Source: Archaeoglobi archaeon
GTDB lineage: Archaea > Halobacteriota > Archaeoglobi > Archaeoglobales > Archaeoglobaceae
Assembly (NCBI GenBank): GCA_029259335.1
Contig: JAPDIY010000021.1
Coordinates: 1 to 33,102, forward strand
Reading direction: 5' to 3'
Length of the DNA: 33,102 bases
The first letter of the stretch is position 1; each line of letters begins with the position of its first letter. Shown here piece by piece: positions 24,632 through 32,228 of the stretch. A model generated the notes under the pieces. That model searched no databases, was not told the DNA's origin, and was given only the letters and a program-made list of their open reading frames with translations. The position numbers and the translations under genes are program-made.

Positions 24632-25426
24632 ATGCTCATTTCAGAGGTGCATGGAGATGTAGAGGTCGTCAAAGTTGGATACGAGGTTAAAGGCAGAGTT
24701 TTGTACTGGGTCTATCTCTACTACTACAAGGGAATTCTGTTTGATACTGGCTGTCCACACACTGCCCAAGAGGTTTTTGACTATTTTAAGGATAGGGAAA
24801 TAAAAGCAGTGCTGATTACACACTATCACGAAGATCATATTGGAGCAGCAAAGCTTTTCGGAGAAATCACTGATGTCTATGCCCCTCCAGAATCGCTCGA
24901 AATTCTCAGAAACCCTCCAGAAATTCCTGAATATCGAAAAATAGGTTGGGGTCAGCCTGAGGGTTTCGAGGCAAAACCTGTGAGTGATACGATGAAGTTC
25001 GATGATGTCACCATCAAAGTTATCAAAACCCCCGGTCACAGCTTCGACCTCGTCAGCTATCTAACGGATAAAAAGCTCTTTTGCGGAGATTTGATAATTT
25101 CAACAAGCCAGATGGTTTGCATGAGAGAAGAAGACCTGATTAAGACGATTGAGTCCATAGAAAAGGTTCTGAAAGAAGATTTCGATTACGCTTACACTGG
25201 AGTGGGTGTTTCAACGAGAAAGGAGGCTGAAGATTACTACAGGTACCTGAAAAACCTTAAAGAAAAGGCAGAAAAGCTGTACAGCGAGGGTAAGAGCATC
25301 GAAGAAATAGTCAACGCAGTTTTTCCCAATCTAAGGCAGATGCCAATCCTGATGGAGTTCGTGAGCGAAAAGGAGTGGGCAAGGGAGAACATGGTCAAAT
25401 CACTTCTCGGATTGCCGAGAGACTGA
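24632..25426 (+). CDS. Metallo-beta-lactamase-fold hydrolase
   Basis: This is a zinc or iron hydrolase of the MBL superfamily. Metal ligands are H64-x-H66-x-D68-H69 (THYHEDHIG), the histidine in TPGHSFD, and the aspartate in FCGDLI. The family includes glyoxalase II, lactonases and thioesterases; the substrate cannot be told. The last 70 residues are helical and may form a dimer or substrate lid. The 3' end overlaps the convergent deoxyhypusine synthase-like gene by 27 bases. Confidence 0.88.
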   Translation: MLISEVHGDVEVVKVGYEVKGRVLYWVYLYYYKGILFDTGCPHTAQEVFDYFKDREIKAVLITHYHEDHIGAAKLFGEITDVYAPPESLEILRNPPEIPEYRKIGWGQPEGFEAKPVSDTMKFDDVTIKVIKTPGHSFDLVSYLTDKKLFCGDLIISTSQMVCMREEDLIKTIESIEKVLKEDFDYAYTGVGVSTRKEAEDYYRYLKNLKEKAEKLYSEGKSIEEIVNAVFPNLRQMPILMEFVSEKEWARENMVKSLLGLPRD

Positions 25427-26317
25427 TTTGTCGAGCATGTATGCATATAGGAGGGGCAGGGCGATGGTTGCATCACAGTAAACCGTAACCGCTTTTGCGT
25501 TTGGCTTAAGCTTGCACCAGCTCTTCGCCTCCTCAAGCGTTGCCCCGCTCAATCCTCCCCAGTGCGGCGAGTCAGTTGTTATCTGAACTGCATAATCAAA
25601 GCCCTCGGCAAGCAGCATGGCTTGGAGGGTGAAGTTCTTTGGCACTCCCCCACCGACGATGATTACCCCCATCTTCCTTTTCTGAAAGCAGAGGTCTATC
25701 ATTCTGTTTACATCCTTGAAAAAGTCTATCTGCAAGTTTTTGCGGTAAATGGTGACATGCAGACCAGCAATGGAGTCGTGGAGAGTAGGGCAGAAAACAG
25801 GAACCTTCTTATCCCAAGCTTTTCTCAGAAATGAGTTTTCATCCTCTATTCTCTTACCGATTTCCCAGAGAAACTCGTATGACGAGTAAAAACCATTTAA
25901 TTCAGATATTACCTGAGAAAGAAATTCCTCAATTCTCTCAAAAGCTTCCTGCTTTATGTAAACGTCATAAATCCTGTTTATGTTTTTCTCAGCCAGCTCA
26001 AGATCGTCGGCGTAGGGTGAGCCAATTTCGTGCCCCAAACCGAGTGACTCGGAAATTTCGTGCACCACATTCGCCCCTGTCGTAACGAGGCAGCTCACAA
26101 ATCCATTCTCGATCATTCCGCCAATTATCCTCCTCATTCCCGCGGGAACCATTGCTCCAGCAACTGTGAGAAACACAAAGGAATCGTTTTCTACCATTTC
26201 TTTGCAGATCTTCGCAGCTTCTCCAAGTCTTCTTGCGTTGAAAGCTGTTGAACCGAGCATTTCAACAAGATCTGAAGCTCTGATACCCTGTTTGATTTCT
26301 GGGCTTTTAACTTTCAT
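25400..26317 (-). CDS. Deoxyhypusine synthase family protein with altered substrate pocket
   Basis: True deoxyhypusine synthase uses NAD and spermidine to modify a lysine of initiation factor aIF5A. The fold landmarks are present: GAMVPAGMRRIIGGMIE, TTGANVVHE, VIIVGGGVPKNFTLQ, YAVQITTDSPHW, and the nucleophile lysine K269 in EEAKSWCK. Against the human enzyme recalled from memory, several spermidine-site residues differ: KHHIAN is KNFTLQ here (H288 to N, N292 to Q) and D316 in GSDSGA is L (GGLSGA). Glu, Trp and Lys of the EAxSWxK motif are kept. This may be a paralogue using another amine donor or acceptor, alongside a canonical gene elsewhere. Length (305) and ATG start are normal; TATA-like GATTTAAAC lies about 25 bases upstream. 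Confidence 0.85.
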   Translation of the reverse strand: MKVKSPEIKQGIRASDLVEMLGSTAFNARRLGEAAKICKEMVENDSFVFLTVAGAMVPAGMRRIIGGMIENGFVSCLVTTGANVVHEISESLGLGHEIGSPYADDLELAEKNINRIYDVYIKQEAFERIEEFLSQVISELNGFYSSYEFLWEIGKRIEDENSFLRKAWDKKVPVFCPTLHDSIAGLHVTIYRKNLQIDFFKDVNRMIDLCFQKRKMGVIIVGGGVPKNFTLQAMLLAEGFDYAVQITTDSPHWGGLSGATLEEAKSWCKLKPNAKAVTVYCDATIALPLLYAYMLDKSVSRQSEK

Positions 26318-26337
26318 GAATTTGCACTTTCGCTGGT

Positions 26338-26346
26338 GTTTAAATC
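26338..26346 (-). promoter_or_regulatory. TATA box of the deoxyhypusine synthase-like gene
   Basis: GATTTAAAC on the minus strand is centred about 25 bases before ATG 26317. Confidence 0.45.
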
Positions 26347-26357
26347 TCTTTCAAAAG

Positions 26358-26367
26358 GCATATATAC
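26358..26367 (+). promoter_or_regulatory. TATA box of mfnB
   Basis: GCATATATAC is centred 26 bases before ATG 26389, only about 20 bases from the divergent TATA box. This fixes ATG 26389 as a leaderless start. Confidence 0.55.
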
Positions 26368-26388
26368 CAGCGTATAGGCCATCCTTTG

Positions 26389-27096
26389 ATGAAGGTATTG
26401 GTTAGCCCCATGAGTATTGCTGAAGCAATTGAAGCCATAGAGGGAGGGGCGGATATCATCGATGTGAAAAATCCCGCTGAGGGCTCTCTTGGAGCCAATT
26501 TCCCTTGGGTGATCAGAGAGATATCAGAACTTGCGAGGAAGCATGGAAAAGAAATCAGCGCAACAACCGGTGATTTGCCTTACAAACCCGGTACTGCAAG
26601 CTTAGCCGCTCTCGGTGCAGCGGTTGCAGGGGCGGACTACATAAAGGTTGGACTTTACGGCGTGAGGAACGCTGAGGAGGCTTACGAAATGATGAGCGCC
26701 GTTACAAAGGCTGTTAAAGATTACGATCCGAGAAAGAAGGTTGTTGCTGCCGGATACGGAGACTTTTATAGGATTAATGCCGTATCACCTCTCGACCTTC
26801 CAGAGGTTGTATCAAAGGCTGGAGTAGACATTGTGATGGTTGACACCGCGATAAAGGATGGTACTGCGTTGTTCGATCACATGAAGATTGACGACATCCA
26901 GAGATTTGTCAAACTCGCTCACGATAATGGTTTGCTTGTAGCTCTTGCAGGAAATATTGGCTGGGGGCACATCGAATTGCTGAAGGAGCTATCCCCAGAT
27001 ATAATAGGCGTGAGATCAATTGTCTGCGAAGGAGACAGAAGCTCGATGATAAAGAGAGAACTCGTAGTAAGGCTTATGGAAGCTGTGCAGGGGTAG
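26389..27096 (+). CDS. mfnB: (5-formylfuran-3-yl)methyl phosphate synthase, methanofuran biosynthesis
   Basis: MfnB joins two glyceraldehyde-3-phosphate molecules into the furan precursor of methanofuran, the C1 carrier used in the archaeal methyl branch of the Wood-Ljungdahl route. Archaeoglobus uses it for lactate and CO2 metabolism. It is a TIM-barrel Schiff-base enzyme; D25 and K27 (IIDVKNPAEGSLGANFP) and K86 (YIKVGLYG) match the known active site. Length (235) is right. A TTG at 26386 directly precedes the chosen ATG 26389. The 3' end overlaps the convergent PhoU/TrkA-C gene by 23 bases. Confidence 0.95.
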   Translation: MKVLVSPMSIAEAIEAIEGGADIIDVKNPAEGSLGANFPWVIREISELARKHGKEISATTGDLPYKPGTASLAALGAAVAGADYIKVGLYGVRNAEEAYEMMSAVTKAVKDYDPRKKVVAAGYGDFYRINAVSPLDLPEVVSKAGVDIVMVDTAIKDGTALFDHMKIDDIQRFVKLAHDNGLLVALAGNIGWGHIELLKELSPDIIGVRSIVCEGDRSSMIKRELVVRLMEAVQG

Positions 27097-28261
27097 AGCA
27101 GAGCTTTAAAAGCTCCTTTTCTCCTTCTCTCGTCCCTTTCGCAATCAGCAGATCTCCGCTGAAGATCTTCGTTGAAGCAGTTGGTTTTGTAATCCACTCG
27201 TTTTTTCTCTTGATTGCGATAACGTGCATCCCTGTGTTGGTTTCAACTCTTGCCTCTCCGAGAGTCTTTCCGTTCAGTGGTGAGTTCTCGGAAACGGTTA
27301 TGAGGGTGAGAACCTCGTCAGTTTCCCTCATAGCCTCCTTAAAGATCACTGGGACATCCATTTTATCCAGCAAAACCTCGGAGATATCTCTTGCGGCATC
27401 CGCGATTAGTTCAGAGCAATAAGCTATCTCGATTATGGACATGAGGGGTTTTAGCTGCTCTTCAGTGAAATGCCGGCTGCTCTTCAGTATGTTCTTCTCG
27501 ATTTCAAACTTCATGTTGTCTATAACTTCTTCAAGGTAAACAACCTCCAGCGCTATTTCGTTGTTACCGTAGATCAGAGATGAGTATGCCAGATCGACTG
27601 CGAGTTCCGACAGGTTCTTCATCTCGATGAGAAGGTCAACAGCCGTGTCAAGCTCCTCAATCTTTATATCCTCGGGTTCTGGAGGTATCTGAATCGCCTT
27701 ACCCGTCACAACCTCGTAGAACTTTGGAACGGCATATGGATCCCCTCTCGCGAAAAGTAGGTCTCCCTTGTAGACCTTCGTGTTCCTATCAGGATTAAAA
27801 ATCCAACTAAATTCCCTTTTTATCGCTATAACCCTCATTCCTGTTCTTGTATGTAACCTCATATCTCCAAGGGTTTTCCCTGCTATCTCCGAGTCTTCTG
27901 GAACCTTTACTCTCACAACAGTCTCCTCTGAGTGGTATAGTATGAGATTCACAATTTCTTCGGAAAGCTTAAACCCTCTTAACACGAGGGAAGATATATC
28001 CCCAGCAGCGCTGCTTATTTTCTGTCCTGCATTCGCTATATGCAGAATTGATGAGACCTTTTCCGCATCCTCCACCCTTCTTGCTGCGAGAACTGAGACA
28101 ACTCTGATCTGCTTTAGCAGATCGAGAACCCTTGCCTCAAGCTCAAGGACTTCTTCAGCAATATCCTCATTGTTGTAAAGGATCGCAGAATAGGCAAGGT
28201 CAACCATCAGCTCTGTGGTATCTTTAATATCCACGAGCAGGTCTTTGACTGTGCGAGGCAT
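27074..28261 (-). CDS. Duplicated PhoU-like/TrkA-C regulator of ion transport
   Basis: The protein is two copies of one module: a PhoU-like helical bundle plus a TrkA-C (RCK-C) ligand domain. Helical halves begin LLVDIKDTTELMVDLAYSA (about residue 8) and LLIEMKNLSELAVDLAYSS (about 210). TrkA-C halves share GKTLGxxRxxTxTGMxVIAIKR and KxxxGDLLxAxG (about 128-175 and 325-375). There is no membrane segment and no RCK-N nucleotide domain. TrkA-C domains bind small ligands such as cyclic dinucleotides and gate potassium or other transporters, so this is probably a soluble partner or sensor for a channel encoded elsewhere. A TATA box 28-29 bases upstream suggests a leaderless message. Confidence 0.85.
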   Translation of the reverse strand: MPRTVKDLLVDIKDTTELMVDLAYSAILYNNEDIAEEVLELEARVLDLLKQIRVVSVLAARRVEDAEKVSSILHIANAGQKISSAAGDISSLVLRGFKLSEEIVNLILYHSEETVVRVKVPEDSEIAGKTLGDMRLHTRTGMRVIAIKREFSWIFNPDRNTKVYKGDLLFARGDPYAVPKFYEVVTGKAIQIPPEPEDIKIEELDTAVDLLIEMKNLSELAVDLAYSSLIYGNNEIALEVVYLEEVIDNMKFEIEKNILKSSRHFTEEQLKPLMSIIEIAYCSELIADAARDISEVLLDKMDVPVIFKEAMRETDEVLTLITVSENSPLNGKTLGEARVETNTGMHVIAIKRKNEWITKPTASTKIFSGDLLIAKGTREGEKELLKLCSTPAQLP

Positions 28262-28284
28262 TTCAATCTTCTCTAATCTTTCAT

Positions 28285-28295
28285 CATATATTAAT
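28285..28295 (-). promoter_or_regulatory. TATA box of the PhoU/TrkA-C gene
   Basis: ATTAATATATG on the minus strand is centred about 29 bases before ATG 28261. It overlaps the stop codon of the JAMM gene. Confidence 0.5.
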
Positions 28296-28656
28296 CTTCT
28301 TCAACCACTTCAAGCTCCACTTCCTTGCCACTCCTGTCGTAGCACTTCCAGCTTTTCTCGTCATATGGGTAGCACACTATGATGTGATACCTTCCGAATC
28401 TTGTAAATAAAGCCATGTCCTCACTCGATGGTCTGCAGCTTGGCGAGGGATGACTGTGGACGGTTCCGAATACTTTCATGCCGATGGGAAGCATGTCGAG
28501 ATGAATTACAGCGGAAACCGTGCCGGAGATGAAAGGGAGAAAAATGAGTTCGTCAATCACCTCCTTACTTCCGCTGAGTAGAGCTACAAATTCATCCGGA
28601 TGGGCGTTCTTTGCAGCCTCAAGTATTGTTGTTAAAAGACCCTTTGAGATTTTCAT
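28291..28656 (-). CDS. JAMM/MPN+ zinc metalloprotease
   Basis: This is a stand-alone JAMM-domain isopeptidase-like enzyme, the family that removes ubiquitin or ubiquitin-like SAMP tags. All catalytic and zinc residues are present: E22 (HPDEF), H67 and H69 (TVHSHPSPS) and D80 (SSED), giving the HxHx10D pattern. C74 corresponds to a cysteine in the structurally known Archaeoglobus protein. Length (121) and sequence strongly resemble that protein as I remember it, with scattered substitutions. Its ATG overlaps the stop of the leuC-like gene (ATGA), so the two are translated together, an unexpected pairing. Confidence 0.95.
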   Translation of the reverse strand: MKISKGLLTTILEAAKNAHPDEFVALLSGSKEVIDELIFLPFISGTVSAVIHLDMLPIGMKVFGTVHSHPSPSCRPSSEDMALFTRFGRYHIIVCYPYDEKSWKCYDRSGKEVELEVVEED

Positions 28657-29903
28657 AAGAACTCCCTTGGATCAGCTATTGCACCCTTGATCGCGCTTGC
28701 CGCTGCAGTTGCGGGTGATGATAGGTAGATAAATGCGTTCGGATTTCCCATTCGTCCTTTGAAGTTTCTGTTCTGGGTTGAAATGCAAACCTCTCCGTCA
28801 GCAAGAATGCCCTGATGTATGCCGACACAGGGTCCGCAGCCCGGAGAAAGAACAATTCCACCAGCCTCAACAAAAATCTTCAGCAGCCCTTTTTCCATTG
28901 CTTGAAGATAGACTCTTCTGCTTGCCGGAATAACTATGAGCCTGACACCCTTCTTAACCTTTCTCCCCTTAAGAATTCGGGCTGCAATCTCAAGATCTGA
29001 AAGCCTTCCGTTCGTGCAGGTTCCGATGTAAACCTGATTCACCTCTGTTCCCTCAACTTCGTCAATCTCGGCAACATTGTCAACGTTGTGGGGCTTTGCA
29101 ACCAGCGGTGCAAGATTGGAGACGTCAGTGTTAATCTCTCTCTCGTATTCGGCATCTTCATCAGCCCTGATCTCCCTGAAATCCTGCTCTCTCCCAAGTT
29201 CAGCAAGAAAATGTCTCGTGTTCTCGTCACTCTCAAACAGCCCGACCTTAGCACCACATTCAACAGCCATGTTTGCAATCGTCAATCTTTCCTCAGCCGT
29301 CATGCTGGCTGAACACTCTCCGTGAAACTCCAGAGCCTTGTAAGTTGCACCGCTAACACCCAAGTCACCGATAAGCTTGAGTATGATATCCTTCGCAAAA
29401 ACACCCTTCGGCATTTTCCCCGTAAGATTGATTCTGAATGTCTCCGGGACTCTGAACCAGTTTTTGCCAAGAGCTATAGCAACGGCAACGTCAGTAGAAC
29501 CCATACCGGTCGAGAACGCCCCTATTCCACCATAGGTGCATGTGTGGCTGTCTGCTCCTACAGCAAGGTCACCGGGCTTGACATATCTCTCAACCATAAG
29601 CTGGTGGATAATACCCTCACCCGGTGGGTTGAAATCAGCTCCAATCTTTTCCGCAAACTCGTAAATGAACTTTTGGTCATTGCTTAATTCTCTTCTTGGT
29701 GAGGGGGCTGCGTGGTCAACGAAGAAATGTGTCCTGTCAGCAGCCTTGATTTCGGTTCCAAGCTCCATAAGCTGCCTTATCGCCAGTGGTGCTGTACCAT
29801 CCTGCAGTGCAATCTGATCAATCTCTGCTACAACAAGATCGCCAGCATATGCGTCGCTTCTGGATTTTTCGCTGAGTATTTTCTCAGCTATGGTTTTGCC
29901 CAT
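28653..29903 (-). CDS. leuC: 3-isopropylmalate dehydratase large subunit (LeuC/aconitase family)
   Basis: This aconitase-family large subunit isomerises 2-isopropylmalate in leucine synthesis, or a related hydroxy-acid (homoaconitase, methylmalate) in archaeal variants. [4Fe-4S] cysteines are in IGTCTNGRLSD and SPGCGPCVG. Other markers are DHAAPSPRRELSNDQ, VGADSHTCTYGGIGAFSTGMGSTD and the final RNFKGRMGN. Length (416) fits archaeal LeuC. The small subunit (LeuD) is not next to it; the downstream gene is the JAMM protease. Substrate within the family cannot be assigned with certainty. A TATA box sits 26 bases before the ATG. Confidence 0.9.
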   Translation of the reverse strand: MGKTIAEKILSEKSRSDAYAGDLVVAEIDQIALQDGTAPLAIRQLMELGTEIKAADRTHFFVDHAAPSPRRELSNDQKFIYEFAEKIGADFNPPGEGIIHQLMVERYVKPGDLAVGADSHTCTYGGIGAFSTGMGSTDVAVAIALGKNWFRVPETFRINLTGKMPKGVFAKDIILKLIGDLGVSGATYKALEFHGECSASMTAEERLTIANMAVECGAKVGLFESDENTRHFLAELGREQDFREIRADEDAEYEREINTDVSNLAPLVAKPHNVDNVAEIDEVEGTEVNQVYIGTCTNGRLSDLEIAARILKGRKVKKGVRLIVIPASRRVYLQAMEKGLLKIFVEAGGIVLSPGCGPCVGIHQGILADGEVCISTQNRNFKGRMGNPNAFIYLSSPATAAASAIKGAIADPREFL

Positions 29904-29923
29904 GCTCAGGAGTTAATGTGAGA

Positions 29924-29936
29924 CTTTTTAAGTTAA
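29924..29936 (-). promoter_or_regulatory. TATA box of the leuC/JAMM operon
   Basis: AACTTAAAAAGTC on the minus strand is centred about 26 bases before ATG 29903. Confidence 0.5.
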
Positions 29937-29950
29937 CTGATTTCAAAGCA

Positions 29951-29960
29951 AAGTTTATAG
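29951..29960 (+). promoter_or_regulatory. TATA box of the Memo-family gene
   Basis: AAGTTTATAG is centred 27 bases before ATG 29983, a leaderless arrangement. Confidence 0.5.
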
Positions 29961-29982
29961 TGTTTCACGAGAAAAGTAATAC

Positions 29983-30768
29983 ATGAGGCATCCAGCAGTA
30001 GCCGGAAGTTTTTACCCGTCAAACAGGCAGTCACTTATTGCGATGCTCAGAGAGTACACAATGCCTATGAAGGATGATAGAGTTGTTGCCTGCGTATCTC
30101 CCCATGCGGGTTATGTTTACTCAGGCAAAACGGCGGGTAAGGTTCACTCTCTCCTTCCCGATGCGGAGACTTTCGTCATTGTAGGGCCCAACCATACGGG
30201 TGTTGGTTTACCTGTTGCCGTGTCCACTGACACGTGGGTTACTCCTTTGGGAGAAGTGGAGGTGGATCAGGAGTTCATCGATGCGATGCCCAAGATAATC
30301 GTGGATGTTGATGAAACGGCCCACAGGTACGAACACTCCTTGGAGGTTCAGGTTCCATTCCTGCAGTACCTCCATGAGGATTTCAAGATAGTGCCGATTT
30401 GCTTGGGACTGCAGGATGAAGAGACTGCAAAAGAGGTGGCAGAGGAAATTCTTGAGGCTGAAGAGCAGACGGGGAGGAAGGTTGTGGTTGTAGCATCCTC
30501 AGACATGCACCACTATCTGCCGGATGAGGAGTGCAGAAGATTGGACGAGATCGTGATAAACGCCATTCTCTCGATGGATGTCAGGAAGTACTATGAAACC
30601 ATCTACAAGCTTCAGGCGAGTGTGTGTGGTTATGGCTGCATAGCTGTGGCTATGAACTACGCAAAGGCAAAAAGGGCAAGAGCCGAGCTTGTTGACTACT
30701 CGACGAGCGGGGATGTTGCGGATAAGAGTGCTGTTGTTGGGTACGCGGGGGTAGTTTTCAGAATATAG
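29983..30768 (+). CDS. Memo-family protein (AmmeMemoRadiSam system protein B)
   Basis: This cytoplasmic protein has a fold related to extradiol dioxygenases (UPF0103/MEMO1). Conserved landmarks are RHPAVAGSFYP at the start, VSPHAGYVYSGKTAG, IVGPNHTGVG, EHSLEVQVPFLQYL, SSDMHHY, and VCGYGCIAVAM near the end. The histidines in PHAGY, PNHTG and DMHHY fit the metal-site pattern. In many genomes Memo occurs with AMMECR1 and a radical SAM protein; here it is alone, followed by a MaoC-like gene with its own promoter. Its reaction is not established; an archaeal link to isoprenoid genes is known from gene neighbourhoods. Confidence 0.93.
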   Translation: MRHPAVAGSFYPSNRQSLIAMLREYTMPMKDDRVVACVSPHAGYVYSGKTAGKVHSLLPDAETFVIVGPNHTGVGLPVAVSTDTWVTPLGEVEVDQEFIDAMPKIIVDVDETAHRYEHSLEVQVPFLQYLHEDFKIVPICLGLQDEETAKEVAEEILEAEEQTGRKVVVVASSDMHHYLPDEECRRLDEIVINAILSMDVRKYYETIYKLQASVCGYGCIAVAMNYAKAKRARAELVDYSTSGDVADKSAVVGYAGVVFRI

Positions 30769-30799
30769 GCCGAAGAGATGCTATTACACACCGGTTGAA

Positions 30800-30810
30800 T
30801 AATTTAAAAA
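30800..30810 (+). promoter_or_regulatory. TATA box of the MaoC-like gene
   Basis: TAATTTAAAAA is centred 27 bases before ATG 30832. An AAGGTGAAAT ribosome-binding-like element (30821-30830) also lies just before the ATG. Confidence 0.5.
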
Positions 30811-30831
30811 CCAGTCAGTCAAGGTGAAATT

Positions 30832-31284
30832 ATGAGAAACCTGTATTTTGAAGATATAGAAGTTGGAATGAAAATAGAGAGTGCAGCGAGAACAGTCACG
30901 GAAACGGACATCGTGATGTTTGCAGCTCTCACGGGTGACTGGAATCCGATACATACAGATGCCGAGTTTGCCAAGAACACGATTTTCGGGCAGAGAATTG
31001 CACATGGTCTATTAACTCTCTCCATAGTTGCCGGACTCCTTGTAAGACTCGGTTTAACGGAGAGAACGATTGTTGCTTTTTATGGCATCGACAAACTTCG
31101 CTTCACTAATCCCGTGTTTATAGGGGACACGATAAAGGCTGTTCTGGAAGTTGTTGGAAAGGAAGATAAAAAAGGGAAGCCCTATGGAGTTGTGGTTTAC
31201 GACATCAAAGGTGTGAAGCAGACAGGGGAAGTTGTGCTGAGCTACACATCGAGAGTAGCGATCTTGAAGAGAAGCTCAAATTGA
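30832..31284 (+). CDS. MaoC-like (R)-specific enoyl-CoA hydratase
   Basis: This single hot-dog-fold hydratase probably adds water to trans-enoyl-CoA to give (R)-3-hydroxyacyl-CoA. The catalytic pair is D36 and H41 in LTGDWNPIHTDAEFA, followed by IAHGLLTLSIVAGL and RFTNPVFIGDTIKA. Length (150) is typical. It fits the rich fatty-acid and CoA chemistry of Archaeoglobus. The end overlaps the convergent ogt gene by 9 bases. Confidence 0.92.
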   Translation: MRNLYFEDIEVGMKIESAARTVTETDIVMFAALTGDWNPIHTDAEFAKNTIFGQRIAHGLLTLSIVAGLLVRLGLTERTIVAFYGIDKLRFTNPVFIGDTIKAVLEVVGKEDKKGKPYGVVVYDIKGVKQTGEVVLSYTSRVAILKRSSN

Positions 31285-31704
31285 CTTCTCCAGTTTCAAC
31301 AACCTCTCTTTAATTTTTATGTCAAACGCCGAGTAGCCTCCAAGTCCACCCTTGGCAACAACTCTGTGGCACGGTATAATCACAGGTACTGGATTCCTCT
31401 TGACAGCCTGCCCCACAGCTCTTGGGGAGGTGTTCAGCTTCTTTGCGATCTCAGAATAGGCTGCCGTTCTGCCGTATGGTATCTTCGAAACTTCAGCAAG
31501 AACTTTCTCTGTGAATGGAGAAACCTTCAGTCTGACAGGTATGTTAAATTCAACCCTTTTTCCGTTGAAATACTCCTCGATTTGTTCTCTAAACTCCCCA
31601 TCTTCCGTGCTGAAAGCGGGTTTTTTCGAGAAAAAGGCACGGACAACTGCTCCGTTCTCAACCAAGACGTTAAAATAAATATCCTCCCAGAATACGGAAA
31701 ACAT
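31276..31704 (-). CDS. ogt: Methylated-DNA--protein-cysteine methyltransferase
   Basis: This suicide DNA-repair protein transfers alkyl groups from O6-alkylguanine to its own cysteine. The acceptor is C112 in IIPCHRVV. The DNA-binding helix-turn-helix has the usual FTEKVLAEVSKIPYGRTAAYSEIAKKL form with RAVGQAVKRNP (arginine finger region). The short N-terminal domain is typical of thermophilic archaeal Ogt. The start ATG shares one base with the stop of the NMN adenylyltransferase gene (TGATG), so they are co-translated. Confidence 0.95.
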   Translation of the reverse strand: MFSVFWEDIYFNVLVENGAVVRAFFSKKPAFSTEDGEFREQIEEYFNGKRVEFNIPVRLKVSPFTEKVLAEVSKIPYGRTAAYSEIAKKLNTSPRAVGQAVKRNPVPVIIPCHRVVAKGGLGGYSAFDIKIKERLLKLEKSI

Positions 31705-32228
31705 CAGAAGTCCCTTCCAGATATCTCTCTCAGCCTCTTTATCCCGTCAATTTCTTTGATAATCTCAGCGACAGATTTGGGGACGTATCTCTCCCAGTCT
31801 TCGCCCTCAAGCATCTTTTTCCTTATTTCTGTTCCATGATACTCGTTTCTGTTGTACATCTTTGTATGCCTGACGTTGAATCCCGCCTCCTTGAAAAGAC
31901 GATAGACGAGAGGGTTGTTCGTGTAAACGATGTCGAAGGGCGGAACCATGGAGCAGACGTGGGCCACCCAGAGGCTGTTTCTGTAGATGTCTTCAAGGGG
32001 TATAATGTAAACCTTGGTATCAATCCTAAGTTCTTCCTTTATCTCATCCACAGCCCTTGATATCATTAAAACTCTCTCACCTGCTGTAAACGGATTTTCT
32101 ATTGAATGGCTTTCCTGAGCACTGCCTATACCGATTATAAGCTCATCAACCTGAGTAATTATGTTTCTGATAACTTCGTGGTGTCCAAGATGGTATGGCT
32201 GGAATCTGCCGACGAAGAAAGCCCTCAT
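31704..32228 (-). CDS. nadM: Nicotinamide-nucleotide adenylyltransferase, archaeal type
   Basis: It joins NMN (or nicotinate mononucleotide) and ATP to make NAD. The nucleotidyltransferase motif is H13-x-x-H16 in VGRFQPYHLGHH. The second half has IGSAQESHSIENPFTAGER and the C-terminal motif region near EISGRDF. Length (174) is normal for the archaeal class. Its start overlaps the stop of the upstream radical SAM gene (ATGA), placing it in the middle of a three-gene operon. Confidence 0.95.
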   Translation of the reverse strand: MRAFFVGRFQPYHLGHHEVIRNIITQVDELIIGIGSAQESHSIENPFTAGERVLMISRAVDEIKEELRIDTKVYIIPLEDIYRNSLWVAHVCSMVPPFDIVYTNNPLVYRLFKEAGFNVRHTKMYNRNEYHGTEIRKKMLEGEDWERYVPKSVAEIIKEIDGIKRLREISGRDF

